Shown here: positions 1 through 13,400 of the stretch, in pieces
How the letters are laid out: every line of letters begins with the position of its first letter
Position numbering within the stretch: position 1 is the stretch's first letter
DNA from: Liolophura sinensis
Lineage: Eukaryota > Mollusca > Polyplacophora > Chitonida > Chitonidae
DNA length: 52,192 nt
Direction of reading: 5' to 3'
NCBI RefSeq assembly: GCF_032854445.1
Contig: NW_027018249.1
Coordinates: forward strand, 1 to 52,192
Program-made: the position numbers and the translations under genes
The notes under the pieces: generated by a model
Told to the model about the DNA's origin: nothing
Databases searched by the model: none
What the model saw: only the letters and a program-made list of their open reading frames with translations

Positions 1-1308
1 ATGTTGTTTTTGTTCTTATTTGCCACATTATCGCGTCCAACACTTCGTGGCTTGAACACCGTAATATTTGTGAAATTAGTCGATCCAAATGATTTCAAAC
101 ATAGGCATGTTTACCAAAATAAACCACATACACCAAAAAGACAGAACAAGAAAATTGAGTAAATATACACAAGCGGATAAGTTGTTCTTGTTATGTGGTT
201 GCATATGACTCATGATAAGGCAGATTTAGATCCATAGGGTATGCACACCTTGTGTTTTGCCCACTCCAGATATAAACGTTGCCCATTTTTCCGTGAACCC
301 AGAAAGTACATAAACAAGATACAGATTTGGCAAACGCGTCAAAAATGTATAGACTACCTCTTGAAAGCAGTCTGTGCCTAATCATTGTGACCTTGTTACT
401 TAGTTATACGGCGAATGTTTACATGTGCTAGGTAACGCCGAACTTACTGGTAGCTGATGTCACTAAATTGACTACAACCGTAACATATATACTCTATCTG
501 CATGTATATACAATACGAATGCATCCACTCGACTTGTCGCCCGGTATTTACACAAGGAGAAGTGGACAAGTCGAGACGAAAAACTATGGAAGCGTATAGG
601 TGTTGTCGCCTCGACTTCTCGTGTTGTCACCTCAAACTGGCGGCCTTGGAATCCTCAATCGTATTCTATAATATGTAGATGTGGTTGTACCACATGCACT
701 CACAAACGCAATACTTGACCACATGTCGTACATGAAAAACTTTAACACTGTCTTCTTTTTCCTATATTTCATCTGGAACTTCGACTGATAATATTTTACC
801 AGTTTTAACTATAAAGATTATAATTAAGCAGCAATTAAACTTTTTTGAATGTGAATCCTTTCAATAGGTAAATTATTCTCTGTCTGATTAATGAAAGTAG
901 TACAAAAGTGGATAAGCTGTACACACCGCACAATTTAATCAAACAAAAGCATTATTGTCCTGTGGATTATGAATTATCCTGGTTCAAATTGTGGTTGTCA
1001 CGTAATCGTCCAATTTTTTTTCTGAAATCACTCAAATTTTCTTAAAAATTTAACATGAGGCCCTACTCCTGGTAAGACTGCAAAAACTTGTCACTGCAGT
1101 TTGCGGTGGAAACGGCTTCAAGCGTGCAACAGTGTATTCTTTCTGTCTTTTGTTGTCATCTATGAGCAAGAGATCAAACACGCATAATCTCTATGCTGGC
1201 CTATAGTTTTAGCCATATTGTACATGTACGTGATACCTGGCAGTCTCGGGTTCAGGTCCAGGGGTCTATTTTTTCATTTTTGTTTCGTTTCTTTTCTTTT
1301 TTGTGTAG
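1..1308. other. No gene recognised
   Basis: AT-rich sequence without a convincing ORF. An 11-bp inverted repeat (CTCGACTTGTC at 528, GACAAGTCGAG at 565) is the only structure noted. The promoter of the Ig gene may lie here but I see no clear TATA or initiator. Confidence 0.5.
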
Positions 1309-1415
1309 CTACAGTGTGTCATTATTATTACCAATATAATTTATTCAAATCGTACACAGATGATCCCCGGAGCTGCTGTCCTCGACAGATATGTACTAGT
1401 ATTGTTCATAAGTCG
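1309..1415 (+). CDS. Exon 1: 5' UTR and signal peptide
   Basis: The ATG at 1360 opens a frame reading MIPGAAVLDRYVLVLFIS, a short n-region followed by the hydrophobic core YVLVLFI. It ends at a consensus donor (CG|GTAAGT, GT at 1416). The phase-2 end is completed by the first base of the exon at 5656 to give Arg and continues in the Ig-domain frame. A pyrimidine-rich tract ending GTGTAG lies just upstream (1272-1308), so this may be an internal exon after a 5' UTR intron, or a first exon that starts further upstream. The alternative start is an unspliced ATG at 5600. I prefer this exon because both splice sites are strong and the N-terminus is a better signal sequence. Confidence 0.5.
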
Positions 1416-4400
1416 GTAAGTGTTTGAAAAAGAATAACTTGCGATTTTATTTTACATTAGTGATTCGAAGAAATCCATTGTGTTCACGAGAGAAGATATA
1501 ACCCTACTGTGAGCTGGCTCATTCGAGGAAAGCGTTGCTCTCACAGTAGACGATTGGCCCCAATACAATACACACGTGTTACATGAATCCAGTTCTTTCA
1601 CTAGTTCCGCTGCTGAGTTCGTTGAAGTACACTTAAGAGCAAAGAACTATTTTATTCTGATTTCCATCCACTCATTAACTTGAAAACCGCCGTACACATA
1701 TTTATGTTAAGACACAATTAATTTTGTGGGCATCTGTGATAATAGCCAAACTTGCCCCTCACAAACACTTTTGTATCAACAGTTTCTTTATTTATTCATA
1801 TTTGCACACTTTTCATTTCAATATACCTGAAAGAAAAATCTGTTTCTTTGAGGAACTCATCTACAACATAAAACAAAAAATTACAATTGAAGTAGATCGC
1901 CATCGCTGGGCCAGCAAAACTGCAGATAGATATCAACACCGGTGTTGAGCGACAGACTATTCTCGTCGCTTCTGGAAATGAGAGAGGTGGATGGATTTGT
2001 CAATGCTTTGGAGGGGTTTTCAGTTCATAATACCGGTAGGTCTTCATGACATGAAGTCACCCGGCGAGGGTTGCGTGGCCGATTGTCTTTAAAATGCAAA
2101 TTACTGACAAAAATAGCATAAATATTGTGGCGAGGGAACATTATGTGTGAAAATAAAGCCTTGCAAATCTCTTTAAACATCATCAACACTCGAACCAAGG
2201 CAATTAAACAAAACGTTAGGAATAAATCACCAGTGATGACGTTAATTCTAAACAAACCTACGTACATCTCACATGCAAGGTCAGTGTTGTCTTGAGTGCC
2301 TATATCAACGCTTTATATCACTGTCACAAGCTTGACCTTTAGGCCAATGCGACGCACCTAGACTTCTTTAGGCTAAGCCTTATCACTTGTGTTGGCAATA
2401 AAAATGTTTCTTACAATAATGTTGTGGATACTTTAGATAAAGCAAATGGATGTGTATTAAGGATTATTAGAAACAAATGTCGAGACTGAGTTTGGTGTTT
2501 CCTGACATCACTGCCTCATCACCGTGATTCTCAATGACCTCAGCGTTGTTCAAATATTCTACAGTACAAAATCTGCTAGATGTGTCAGTGATGTAAAGCG
2601 AATGTAGAGAGCGGCACATTGTTTGTAAGGAGTATGGGTGGCTGTGGTGTAAAGCAAGCGTAGAGAGCCCTGTAAAGAGCTTGTAGCAAAATGTCGTATC
2701 CTAATTATCAAGACCTGTAAATCATTAATATATGTAGGCCAAGATATGCTACCCTTGACGTAGCCATAGGTATTTTAATTCACTGTTTGTCATAAAATGT
2801 TCAGTATGAACAAGACACAATTCAGTATAATTTTGTGTAAATATATACATTAAAAGGCCCTTAGAAGCACCTGTGCCATGTATGCCCGATTTATAGGTGG
2901 CTGAATAAACAGTCACCTCAGTAAACCACCCTCTGTGAGCAAGTTACTGACAAACTTTAATTCTCTGCTGTGATGTACATATATCCGTCCAACATTGACA
3001 GAAGACAGGTCATATTTAACAAACTTTAACTGGCAAATGGCTTGACAACACACATGAATAATATAGATATATTATACATCTTTGTGAAGGACCATGTTAA
3101 GTAATTGTTCGCCATACAATGTTTATTGTGAACAAAATGGTGGGAATATCACATCAAAAGACCCTTAGAGACAGTTAGGTCTATCTACAGGTTGAGGAAA
3201 CAGTAGTCCTCGTGGCAATCACCCCAATTTTAGCAAATCACTGAGATTACCTAATATTGTTACCAAGGTGCCCTTGAATCCCCATGTTGTGTATCATTTG
3301 GATTGATAGGCCAGCACCTTGTGCTCTCACCCATGAACCGTTTTGAACCCATTTGCCCTTTAACAGAGATCTGTAACATACAGATACATAAATACCTTGA
3401 TGAGTGGGAGGTTTTCCATCTGCAGAATTAATTGTAAAACAAATCAGTTTTCAGGAATATTCTACACTGACTTGCCTTATGGGTACTAAGCAGTTATACA
3501 TACCTCAAACCTCAGTGGGGGTTGTTTTTGTTTTCATTTTAAAATTAACCTGCCCCGATGACTCAGCTGGTATAGAGCGTCCCGTTTGAGAGTTATATCC
3601 AGGGTCAGTTCTGGATCGGGTCACACCGAACACTTTTAAAATGGGATGTTGTAGCTTAGTCGCTTGTCGTGCAACGACTGGCTGGCCCGAATCAGTATGA
3701 TGGCTCGGTTGGCGCGGCTTACTTACCTTCGGTAAGTCGTCCCAGTGAAGCAGTGCTAGACAAAAGAGCTGTGGGAATCTGTCCTACAAGACGCAGGCGC
3801 ATTACACACATTATAAGGACTCCTGTGTCGACATATGACTGAAAACTTGTTATGTACGACGTTAAACTTTAGGAACCCACACCCTAACTAATTTTCAAAT
3901 TTCGTACCATTTCATTATTCATTTTCCCTGAGGCTGCTTTATAAGGAATTGTGTTTATGGAGTAGGCAGTATGCACAGAGATTCTGACCTCTATTACATA
4001 TAGTATATATATGGTGTGTTCAAAATGGTTTCCATTCAGAATAAAAGGCATGCCTTTTGTGTACTTCTTTGAACATATTTGGAAGATTTTAAAAAAATTA
4101 GTAGTACAGAACAACCAAAAATACAAAGCCAATGTTTGCAGAAAGTATCAGAAAGTATTATTTTACCAGGGAGACATTAATTATATTATTAAGTTAAAGA
4201 TGTTTGGTTGATTAACTGCTATGTCTTTCATGAATAGTGAATTAGAAAGTGTACTTATACAAACATCCCGTACGTGGGAAGGTCTGCCAGCAACTTGCGG
4301 ATGGCCGTGGGTTTCCCCCGGGCTGTGCCCGGTTTCCACCCACCACAATGCTGGCCACCGTCGTATAAGTGAAATATTCTTGAGTACGGCGTAAAACACC

Positions 4401-7400
4401 AATCAAATAAATAAATAAATATACAAACACCATTGACATAGAGCGAAGAAACTGTTGATTTATTACCATTAAGGGGTGGCTATTAATTTGCCATGTTGAA
4501 CTTAACTGTGTACAGTAATGGATCCTAACCGGTGTCTTCTCGAATATAAAATTTCAACAAGGACCCGTTAAAAGACACAGCTCTTGTCACAGAATTCCAA
4601 ACACACTTGAGCATATGCTTAGCCGTATATATAGTAACGAGTGATTAGTATTTGTTTTTAACAAAGAGGGGTCCTCCGTGACTCAGTTGGTTAGGGTGCT
4701 AGCGTAGCGTAAATATCCAGGAGCCTCTTTCCAATGCGGTCGCTGTGAGTTCATATCCAGTTCATGCTGGCTTCCTCTCCGGTCGTACGTGGGAAGGTCT
4801 GGACGCATCGTGCGGATGATCGTGGGTTTCCTCCCGCCATAATGTTGGCCGCCGTCTCATAAGTGAAATATTCTTGAGCACGGCGTAAAACATCAATCAA
4901 ATAAATAAATAAATAAATTTTGACAAAGACTGAAGGTGTTTAAAAGAGTTTTGGTTATTGTCTGCTATAAATCTATACTATGACTCTGCTCTATACTATA
5001 CTATAAACGGAGGCTGCTAGAAAGAAATTGGAGAAAATGATGCAACTGAGATAAGCAATTTCACTTGTTGTTTTAATTAATCACTTTACAGGCAATAATG
5101 TTTCCTCCAGAATTAATTTTATACACTTCCGGAAGTGTTCAGCAGCAACATTTGTTTTACTAACTCGGTCCCGTCTTATTTGTAAATAAACGTTTTTGAC
5201 AAGTTTTTTTTTATTTACTTGTATAGATATGTTAGCTGTAGACACCTGAAACATTCAAGTCTATGATTAAGTTGTACTTGTATGAGATTTGGTTATAGAC
5301 ATGCATTTAGATTTTAGTGGTTTTAATGTTATACGGTTATAGTTAGTTCTTTGTTGATTTGTGTTAAAACTCTTTAAGGAAAATGATTGTATTATTGACC
5401 CGAAATATACATTTGAATTGACGACCCTTATATAAATGTCTCTTAGATTTAGCATAGATTTATGTGCTATGTTGATCAACGTATTCCATACAAGTATTGG
5501 GCCTCTGTTTTGTTTTTAGCTTTTCACCTTTAAGAAAACTAAATAAATAAATAAATAAATTGTGCACAATAAACTGATACGGCCATCAAAGCTACAAGTA
5601 TGCCGGTGGGGTTAACGCAGATGTGTACCTTATACCTCTCCATTTTCTTTCCCAGTTCGACCACTGTTTCCCAGACAAAGCAACAACAAGCAGCAGCCCT
5701 CGGTGAAAATGTCAAACTGATGTTTAAGTTTGTGTCTAATCCAGCTATGTGAACCTCACGTGGTATAAACTTATCAATGGTACAGCTGAAAAATTAACCA
5801 TCTCTAACTCATCCGGGAGTAAATATCGAAGTCGCGTGACAGAGGCTAACCACACGTTTCTGTTTGACAAGGCCAAAGTCCAGCTTTTCGGTCACGTGGC
5901 GGAACTAGAAATCTCTGACGTTCAACGTGATGATTTCGGGAAATACAAATTTGTTGTTGAAAATGACGTGGGATCTTCTGAGACCACCATATCTTTCAAC
6001 TTAATAGGTAATGTATTTTTCTTACTGGAGAAGGTAAAATTTGAAGGTTACTCAGCTTATATGACTGATCACTTCTTTCACCCACGTGCACACACTTAAC
6101 AGACCTCCTTCGTGTACGTGAAACAGTTCTGAATACGACAATAAACACCAGTCCAAATAAATAAACATACATGGTATATAAACAAATTACTAATCACCGC
6201 ATTTAGATGCATGCTCAGGTCATTGTTTTTTCAATAGTATGAAGTAAGTTACATATAAATGCACACTGTAACTCAAACTGAAGTAGGTGTATTGCAAGAC
6301 AAATGTACAACGACTTTTAGCTGGAAAAATTCATTTTGTGAAGTCGTTAGGTCACAAAGGGCATAAAGCTAATTACTAGAAACATGGCCTATATGAAAAA
6401 ATAAAACATACATAGATAGTATAATGCTGGTCGCCCTCGTATAAGTGAAATATGCTTGAGTATTGCCTTAAAAAACCAATCAAATAAATAAATATACATT
6501 CTCCATATTGTTTCATTGTGAATGTGTTACTAAATCTGATAAAACCCTCTTAGCGTCCCTGGCACCGGTACTGAACTTGTGTACGTCGACGATCAATTAA
6601 AAGCACGTGTATGTGAAAATGGTGAACACTTTGTATTAAACATTCAACAAATCAGCTTTAGAAGAAGAAGTATGTTTTGAAAAAATAAATATTATGGTAT
6701 AAGAAGAGACGAATATCATTGATGGAGGTATGAATAGGAGAATAAAGAATGGTTCATTACTAACGGGAAATATGGAATGCGAAGGACAAATCAAAAAGAT
6801 TCGATAATTTCCCCATCTGTCGAAATGCGGACATAACTCACATGTGGATCTTGCCAGCTGAGTGGTTTATGAGTCCTACTGGCAGAGTGTTACATGTAGT
6901 TATGCTTGTTGCAGCGCGTGTGCATCTCTTTTACCCTCGCTTACATCACTGTCACTAGACCTTCAGCCCTGTGCGCCGCACGCTGTTTTTTTTAGGCTTA
7001 AGCTCATCGCTGGTGTCTTTGAGCGAGACTACTTGATCAGCACTCACCATGAAATAGTTTCAGACGTTGGCTGAAATCGTGTTGTGCTTACTTCAAATAA
7101 TGAGAAAGCGTGTCTATGAGGTAGTATAAAAGCCTCCGGTTGAGAGAGAGAGATTTTGTGTTTTCTGAAATCACTTCTTTCCTTTGGCTTGGTGCAATAT
7201 TTCTTTACAAGATTTTTTCTAATGATGGCAGTGATGAAAAGTACTGCTCTGAGTGACAAACGAGTAATGTCCCTTGTTCTGATTTCGACATACACTATTG
7301 CGGCATAAAATATTCAGATACCAGAAAATGGGCAGTGGTTTTCCCTAATCACTGTCTAATATACTCCATCGTAATGCTTGATTATCATTATGTAACAAAA

Positions 7401-10400
7401 ATTATACACTCCTCAATAAATCCAAAAAAAATGTAAAAGTGTATATAAAAAGTAGAGCTATTTCAAATAAACGAGCTATATATGTATATTACTCCTTAGG
7501 GTTTTAAGACTGCACACTCATGTTTCTGTTCCAGGTCCAGGTAACCCCATGCTCGTCCCCCTGGCAGGCGGTATCTCCGGAGCTAGCGTTTTACTGGGAG
7601 TTGTAGTTCTAGTCGTGGTCATCTTCCGTAGGAGACAGCAAGGTAATAACGAACTTTAAAAAAATATCTTATTAAGTAAAATAGCAAAATGCCTATAAGT
7701 ACAGAAAGAAGCAAAACTTTGTTTCCAATAAAAATTTCATTTTTGCCTTATTATAGCTTTGAAATCTGTTGTTTTCCTGTCGCTGCTTTATTGTTCTTTT
7801 ACGAAGCAATAACGGCCGCCCGTTGACTTTCCAAAATTCTAAGATTATTTTTTCTATCCTGTTGTAAGCTGTAACATTTAACTAAAACCGCTCCTTTTGA
7901 TCCTTTTTTGTTGTTGTTTTGTTTTAAACTAATCTATATTTCCCTGACTCCCAATTAATTGTATTCATAATGAATTTTTTTGTCGGAATAATTCTGTTTA
8001 TGTATGACTTAAAGATGGTGGGAGATCGGTATGAGCATTGATCTTTTTGAATGCCATTGCTAAGTCTTGCTGAGAGAATTTTGAAAACTTCAATACAAAT
8101 GTCACACTTTCCATGATGTAGTCTTATGCAATGTATTGTATGTGTTTCCAAGAAAAAATAATAACAAATGAATATAGAAATTATTTCCGTAAGCATGCAT
8201 ACATTGTCCACACACCTCTAGGCTGTCAACAAATGCAACCTTGACTCTTCTCTGTATATTCTTTCAGAAAGCCGTTCCTCAGGGGATACAGAGTAAGTTT
8301 GATCAGATGAATCACGGGTGACATATTAACGCTTTATCAGTTCAAGTTATCATAGTTCCAGTGTCAACATGTCATAAGACGTTTAAATTACTCGCTCATT
8401 TAAATAAACAAGTGTATGATAATAACATACTATAGAGCTGTATACATTGAAGTTTTAGTTCTCATGTAGTCGGTAAAGAAGTTTTTGCTTCCCTCAGGAA
8501 GGATGAGACCGGATGATGTATCAAGTGGTGTGCAATCAACCAGACATTATGAAAACGTTGCAGGTGAGATGTGGCCATTCTGTGGATCGCTCAGTGGTTT
8601 GGGTTGTAATAACTATTTATTGAATGATTTATTCATTGATTTATTTATAAATTGATTTATTTATTTACTTATTTCTTTAATGGATTGTTTAACGTCATTA
8701 TCAGGCATTTTCACTTCTACATTGACGTTCAGGTTTATCAGTTAAGGAAACTGGAGTGAACATGTGTTTTAGAGCGCAAACGATCACACGGGCAGTGAGA
8801 GCGAGGAAATCTGCACACAAGTTTCGTGTACAAAGTCGGCTTCGAACCCGCACTTCGTGTGTCCCAGTGATTAAGTGTAATGTTTCAATGCCATGTTGTC
8901 TGACTGTATGGCATATCTAATTGGTGACAGGCAGAAAAAACTTCATTCACTTTGGTCACAGAAAAAGAAAGCCTTTACGTACGAGCACTTGCGTCTCTTA
9001 CCTACACTTACAGCTGTTAACGGAAGGTACATGTAGTGTAGAACATACGTTTCCGCAGTCTCTGACAATACTACAAACATACAGGCTTATAAGTAAAAAA
9101 TTTATTTATCTAATTAACAAACATACAGTACATATTTAAAACAACTCTTTCTCCTCTTTTCCAGGTACTGAGTCACCGCCAAACGAACAGTAAGTAAGGC
9201 GCATAAACACCCACGTTTATATCCCTAATTTAACAGTAGACACTGGCATTTTGCTTTTAGTGATGATGGTGTCTTTAGGTCGAAAACAATCAACATTTAA
9301 GATCAATTTTACGGTCGGTTGGACACTAAAGAGTGGTCATTTCAAATACTGAAGTGGTGGAAAGAACACAAATAAGATAGATCAGGACAATTTTGTTATT
9401 CTAAATTTGCTTGCAAAACCACAATTTGTTTTTTAAAAAAATTGCGATACTGGTTGTGTGCTTAAAACTATGCTTAAAGATTCCTTTCACAGTAAACGGG
9501 GTGATGTTTTACATCTTGAGACAGATGAAAACAAGACACTTGTTTAACTGAGCCATTATCTGTTTAAAATCACAAATACATCCCATTGGGAAATTTCTTC
9601 CAGTGAAACCACAGCTTCTGTTGGCCATACGGGGGCCTATGAAGATGTTGATCTGATACCCAACTCCTCACCCTCAGGTAAATATGTCCCATTAAAAGAG
9701 GTCAGTGTTAACCGACTGAGTTTACCCCCACCGTGTGTTAGTGCAAAAGTTCTCTGCAGTTCTCATTCGTGTAATGTTTTATGAACAAAAGAGCTGACAC
9801 AATTAAGTCGATATTTCAATAACACGTCAGCCCAGTGGCATGTACATAGCATGTTTCCAGTATAAGATCATGTTTCCAGTAAGAATCCATAATGCTTTCA
9901 AGGGTATTGCTTCCATGTGGGTCATTTTATAACTGGGTGGCCTAGTGGTAGCGTGTCAGCCAAGTACAATGAACCAAGAACCTTTCAGCCATGTGATCTC
10001 TGTGAGTTCCAATCCATGTAGTTCATTTCGCCATTAATCATCACTAGTAATTATGGCTAGTAATACGAGACGCTGTTATAAACGTAAAATATTCTTGAAT
10101 GCGGCATAAAATTAAAACTCCATTTAAATAGATAAATAAATAAATAAATGAATAAATAAATAAATAAATAAATAAATAAATGTTTCCTTACTTGAATAAA
10201 TGTTTATGTGTTTGATGATTATAAAATGAAGTCAAAGCACCACGAAATCGCCCTTTATACTCTTCCCGGTGTTGTGTCCGTTAAATTAAAGGAAAATCAT
10301 CAGATCATTTATTTGTTGATTGATTTTATTGGTGTTGTACGTCGTACTCAAGAAAATCAGATTAATTAGATAAACAAAGAAAATAGGTAGCTCTCTTGGC

Positions 10401-13400
10401 GAACCCATATAGAGAACCTATAAATAAGTATAGGGTCCCGTTAATAAGAAGCCAGAATTTCTGGGAAGTCCAATCCTAACTTGGTTGTGCACACAAATTA
10501 CACAGCTCCCACCTGGACTCTAACATGTTCCAATGAACTACCACAATCGACATTTGTTTTTCCGCTCACACACATGCTAATGGTTGGCCTCACAACAATG
10601 TACTTATGTTTCTGGTATGGATCGACCGATGAAATTATCTGTAAAAATCACAAAAAGTGAATCCTGACTTACCACTACTTTTCACATACACTTATGACTA
10701 GAATGAAAGTTTGAAGTCTCTCCTCCGAAATCATATCACCCATCAAGCAGAACAAAACAAGAAGAGGCAGCTCCAAAAGCAGAAGAATTTTTTTTTTCAA
10801 CTGTTCTGTTGACTGAAAAATAGTAGAGGATTACATTCGACCTAGAACCATGTAAGAAGTTTTCAGTTTGACCGCTAAACGTAAAAAGTCTTTTTGTATT
10901 ATCTGTAACGAACGTTAGGCAAATTTGTTGATATTAATCTACCGTTCACCCGTTTCACCATGTTGCGGAGGTACGAATGGCACCTCTGTCCCTCGGGGAA
11001 CTTCTTAAGTTCCCCGACGTTCAGCTCCTAAAATTTATCTATCGTTCGTGTACTTCAAATAACACTTTTTCTGAAGCTTTTTTTTTTTCAGACGCCCATT
11101 TTCTGATAAATGTAATCAGAAATAGCTGTCAAACTTTTTTGATAGTCACAGGGTACAGCATGACATTTTTAGCACTAGCAATAAAAAAGTTTCAATTCGA
11201 AATTCCCCTGTTGTAAACTGTGGCAAGAAATTGTCAGCGAGGTGAATGCACAAATTTGCCATGGCGAACATCGCCGCCCCCAAATACTTGAATTTAAAAA
11301 GCAACCACTGTTCCATTGCTAGCCTGTAAAACATCATGCATAAATCCTGAACACGACGAATACAACCTTTAAACAATCAGATGTGAATAAAATTGTTTTC
11401 TGTCATGGATCATTCTGTTTTTGTCCACATAAACTGCTTTACTTTATGCCTATGATTTTCAAATAATATTGTTGAAAGAGCTTTACAAAAATAAATCGAA
11501 ACCCAAAACCAATAAGCGAGTCTTATACTCCCGTTTTTTATTATATAAGCCGATCTAAACTTGTAAATATCATCTAAGCGAATTTATCCTTCCGAAAAAA
11601 GTGTGTATTAAACGTTGTCAGCATGAATTTGAGAAGTTCATGTTACAGTTGACTAGTAATTTAGGTGGCACAGCAGACAAAAATCTCTAATGGGGCTCCT
11701 CAGCCCTTTGCAAAGGGAAGTAAATCTTGTACCTCATTGTACAGTATGGTCTTCCTTTACTTTATAAAAATTCCCATGATGTAAATAACAATACAAGTGA
11801 CCATGGATAGCATTAGCTATTACTGTAATTGAAGTAGGCAGACGGCTCTTCTTTCCATGTGTAACAAGATTTACTTCCCTTTGTAATAGGCTAAAGTGCT
11901 CCATTATTATGGTTTGCAGACTCCTGAATTCCTGGCACATTTTCGATTTTTATAGATTTGTCCTTGTTACTAAAATAACATTTTGTGGAAATATCCCCCT
12001 TTACGCCTAAAATGAGTTTTTCCATTAGCTGATAATCCAAATAATTTAATCATGGAACCATACTGGATAGTATATTTAGCTTAAGTTGTAACCATATGTA
12101 CATGTATCTCTATTATGAAATCACCCAGTTATGCCTACTTTCATGATGGATTTCAGGCCCACCGGTCTACGCAGAGGTAAACAAGCCAGAGACGGCCCCC
12201 AAACCGACAAAAGGTTTGTTAGCTGCTATGAAAACTTTTAGGTGTTTTCTTTCTTTTAACCCTCTTCCCCGACATATCACTTAGAATTAAAAAAAACGGT
12301 GCATACTTGCCGTATATTATCGTGATATAACATAAGTGATAAAGATGGCCATCGAAGTTGCTCTGAACATTATATACACATGCAAATTTGAAGTTTAAAC
12401 AAGTATCTCTGTTGTTAATATCCCCAAGCACTCACTCACTCACTCACTCACTCACTCTTGTTATTATAGATACTTTATTACGTATTAAGACAAAGAAACG
12501 TGACGGTGGCTCGTTGTGGTCGGCTAGGAAAGTCTAGGATTAACGAATATACGCCATTTTTTGGCATTAGGCAGCGCCTGATGGGGGTTAATATGGCATA
12601 TGTATTCTTTCTAATTACATACATCATTGTTACCTCTGTTCCGTAGGGTTGAATTGACTTTTCTGTGGTTTACCATCAGACGATGATATTTGTAGTGCAG
12701 AAAAAAAGCAGACCTAAAGACGGAGCCATGTGGACAAAGGTTTTAGTCCAGTTTATAACCACGTTCATGGGCGGCTGTATATCATCATCTTTAGTTTCAG
12801 GCCAACCAGCACCGGTCTACGCAGAAGTAAACAAAGTACAGAAGACCAACCAAATTGCCAAAGGTCTGTTAACATCTAGAAAACCATTTCTCCAGTTCTT
12901 TCTCGTTCAGCAAAAGTAACACTAGGTTTTCAACAGATATCTATATGAACACAGTAGTACACTACATCAGGCAAATCCTTCCAAATTCCTTCCGGACATA
13001 CCTATAGAAAAAATGTCCTTTACACATACATGCTTCTATGTCTGTTTATTAACATGATACAACAAATGATAGGTATTGCAGTACTTTGTAAATCGATGCA
13101 TGGTTTCATCAGCTAATTTTCTGGTTTGTTGTACACATCTTAAAAATATACACGAAATACAATAAACTGTTTTGTATTTTTCTTTGTATGAGGTAATCTT
13201 GGATTTTTTTTCTTGTGTGATTAGTGGTCTGTAAAACAACAGAAGCATTTCCTGTTGGTAGTCTTCGGGTTTTGTGACGTGCACGAAGGAATTTTAGTCC
13301 ACAGTTTACCCTGATATAAACTGATAAATGTCTAAGTAAATTTATCCTTCCGGATATATGGGGTTAATCACGGCTATGGTGAAAACCCATATATTACAGT

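Noticed and set aside
1724-1948. 74-codon plus ORF
   Set aside because: AT-rich, no splice context and no domain features; chance ORF.
3551-3620. Functional tRNA gene
   Set aside because: Box A and B resemblance only; no foldable acceptor and anticodon arms, and it continues into a SINE-like body.
10977-11216. 79-codon ORF in intron 7
   Set aside because: No homologue-like motif; contains a hairpin and homopolymer runs.
12665-12919. 84-codon ORF around exon 9
   Set aside because: Only 12801-12863 is flanked by splice signals and carries the cassette motif; the remainder is intron.
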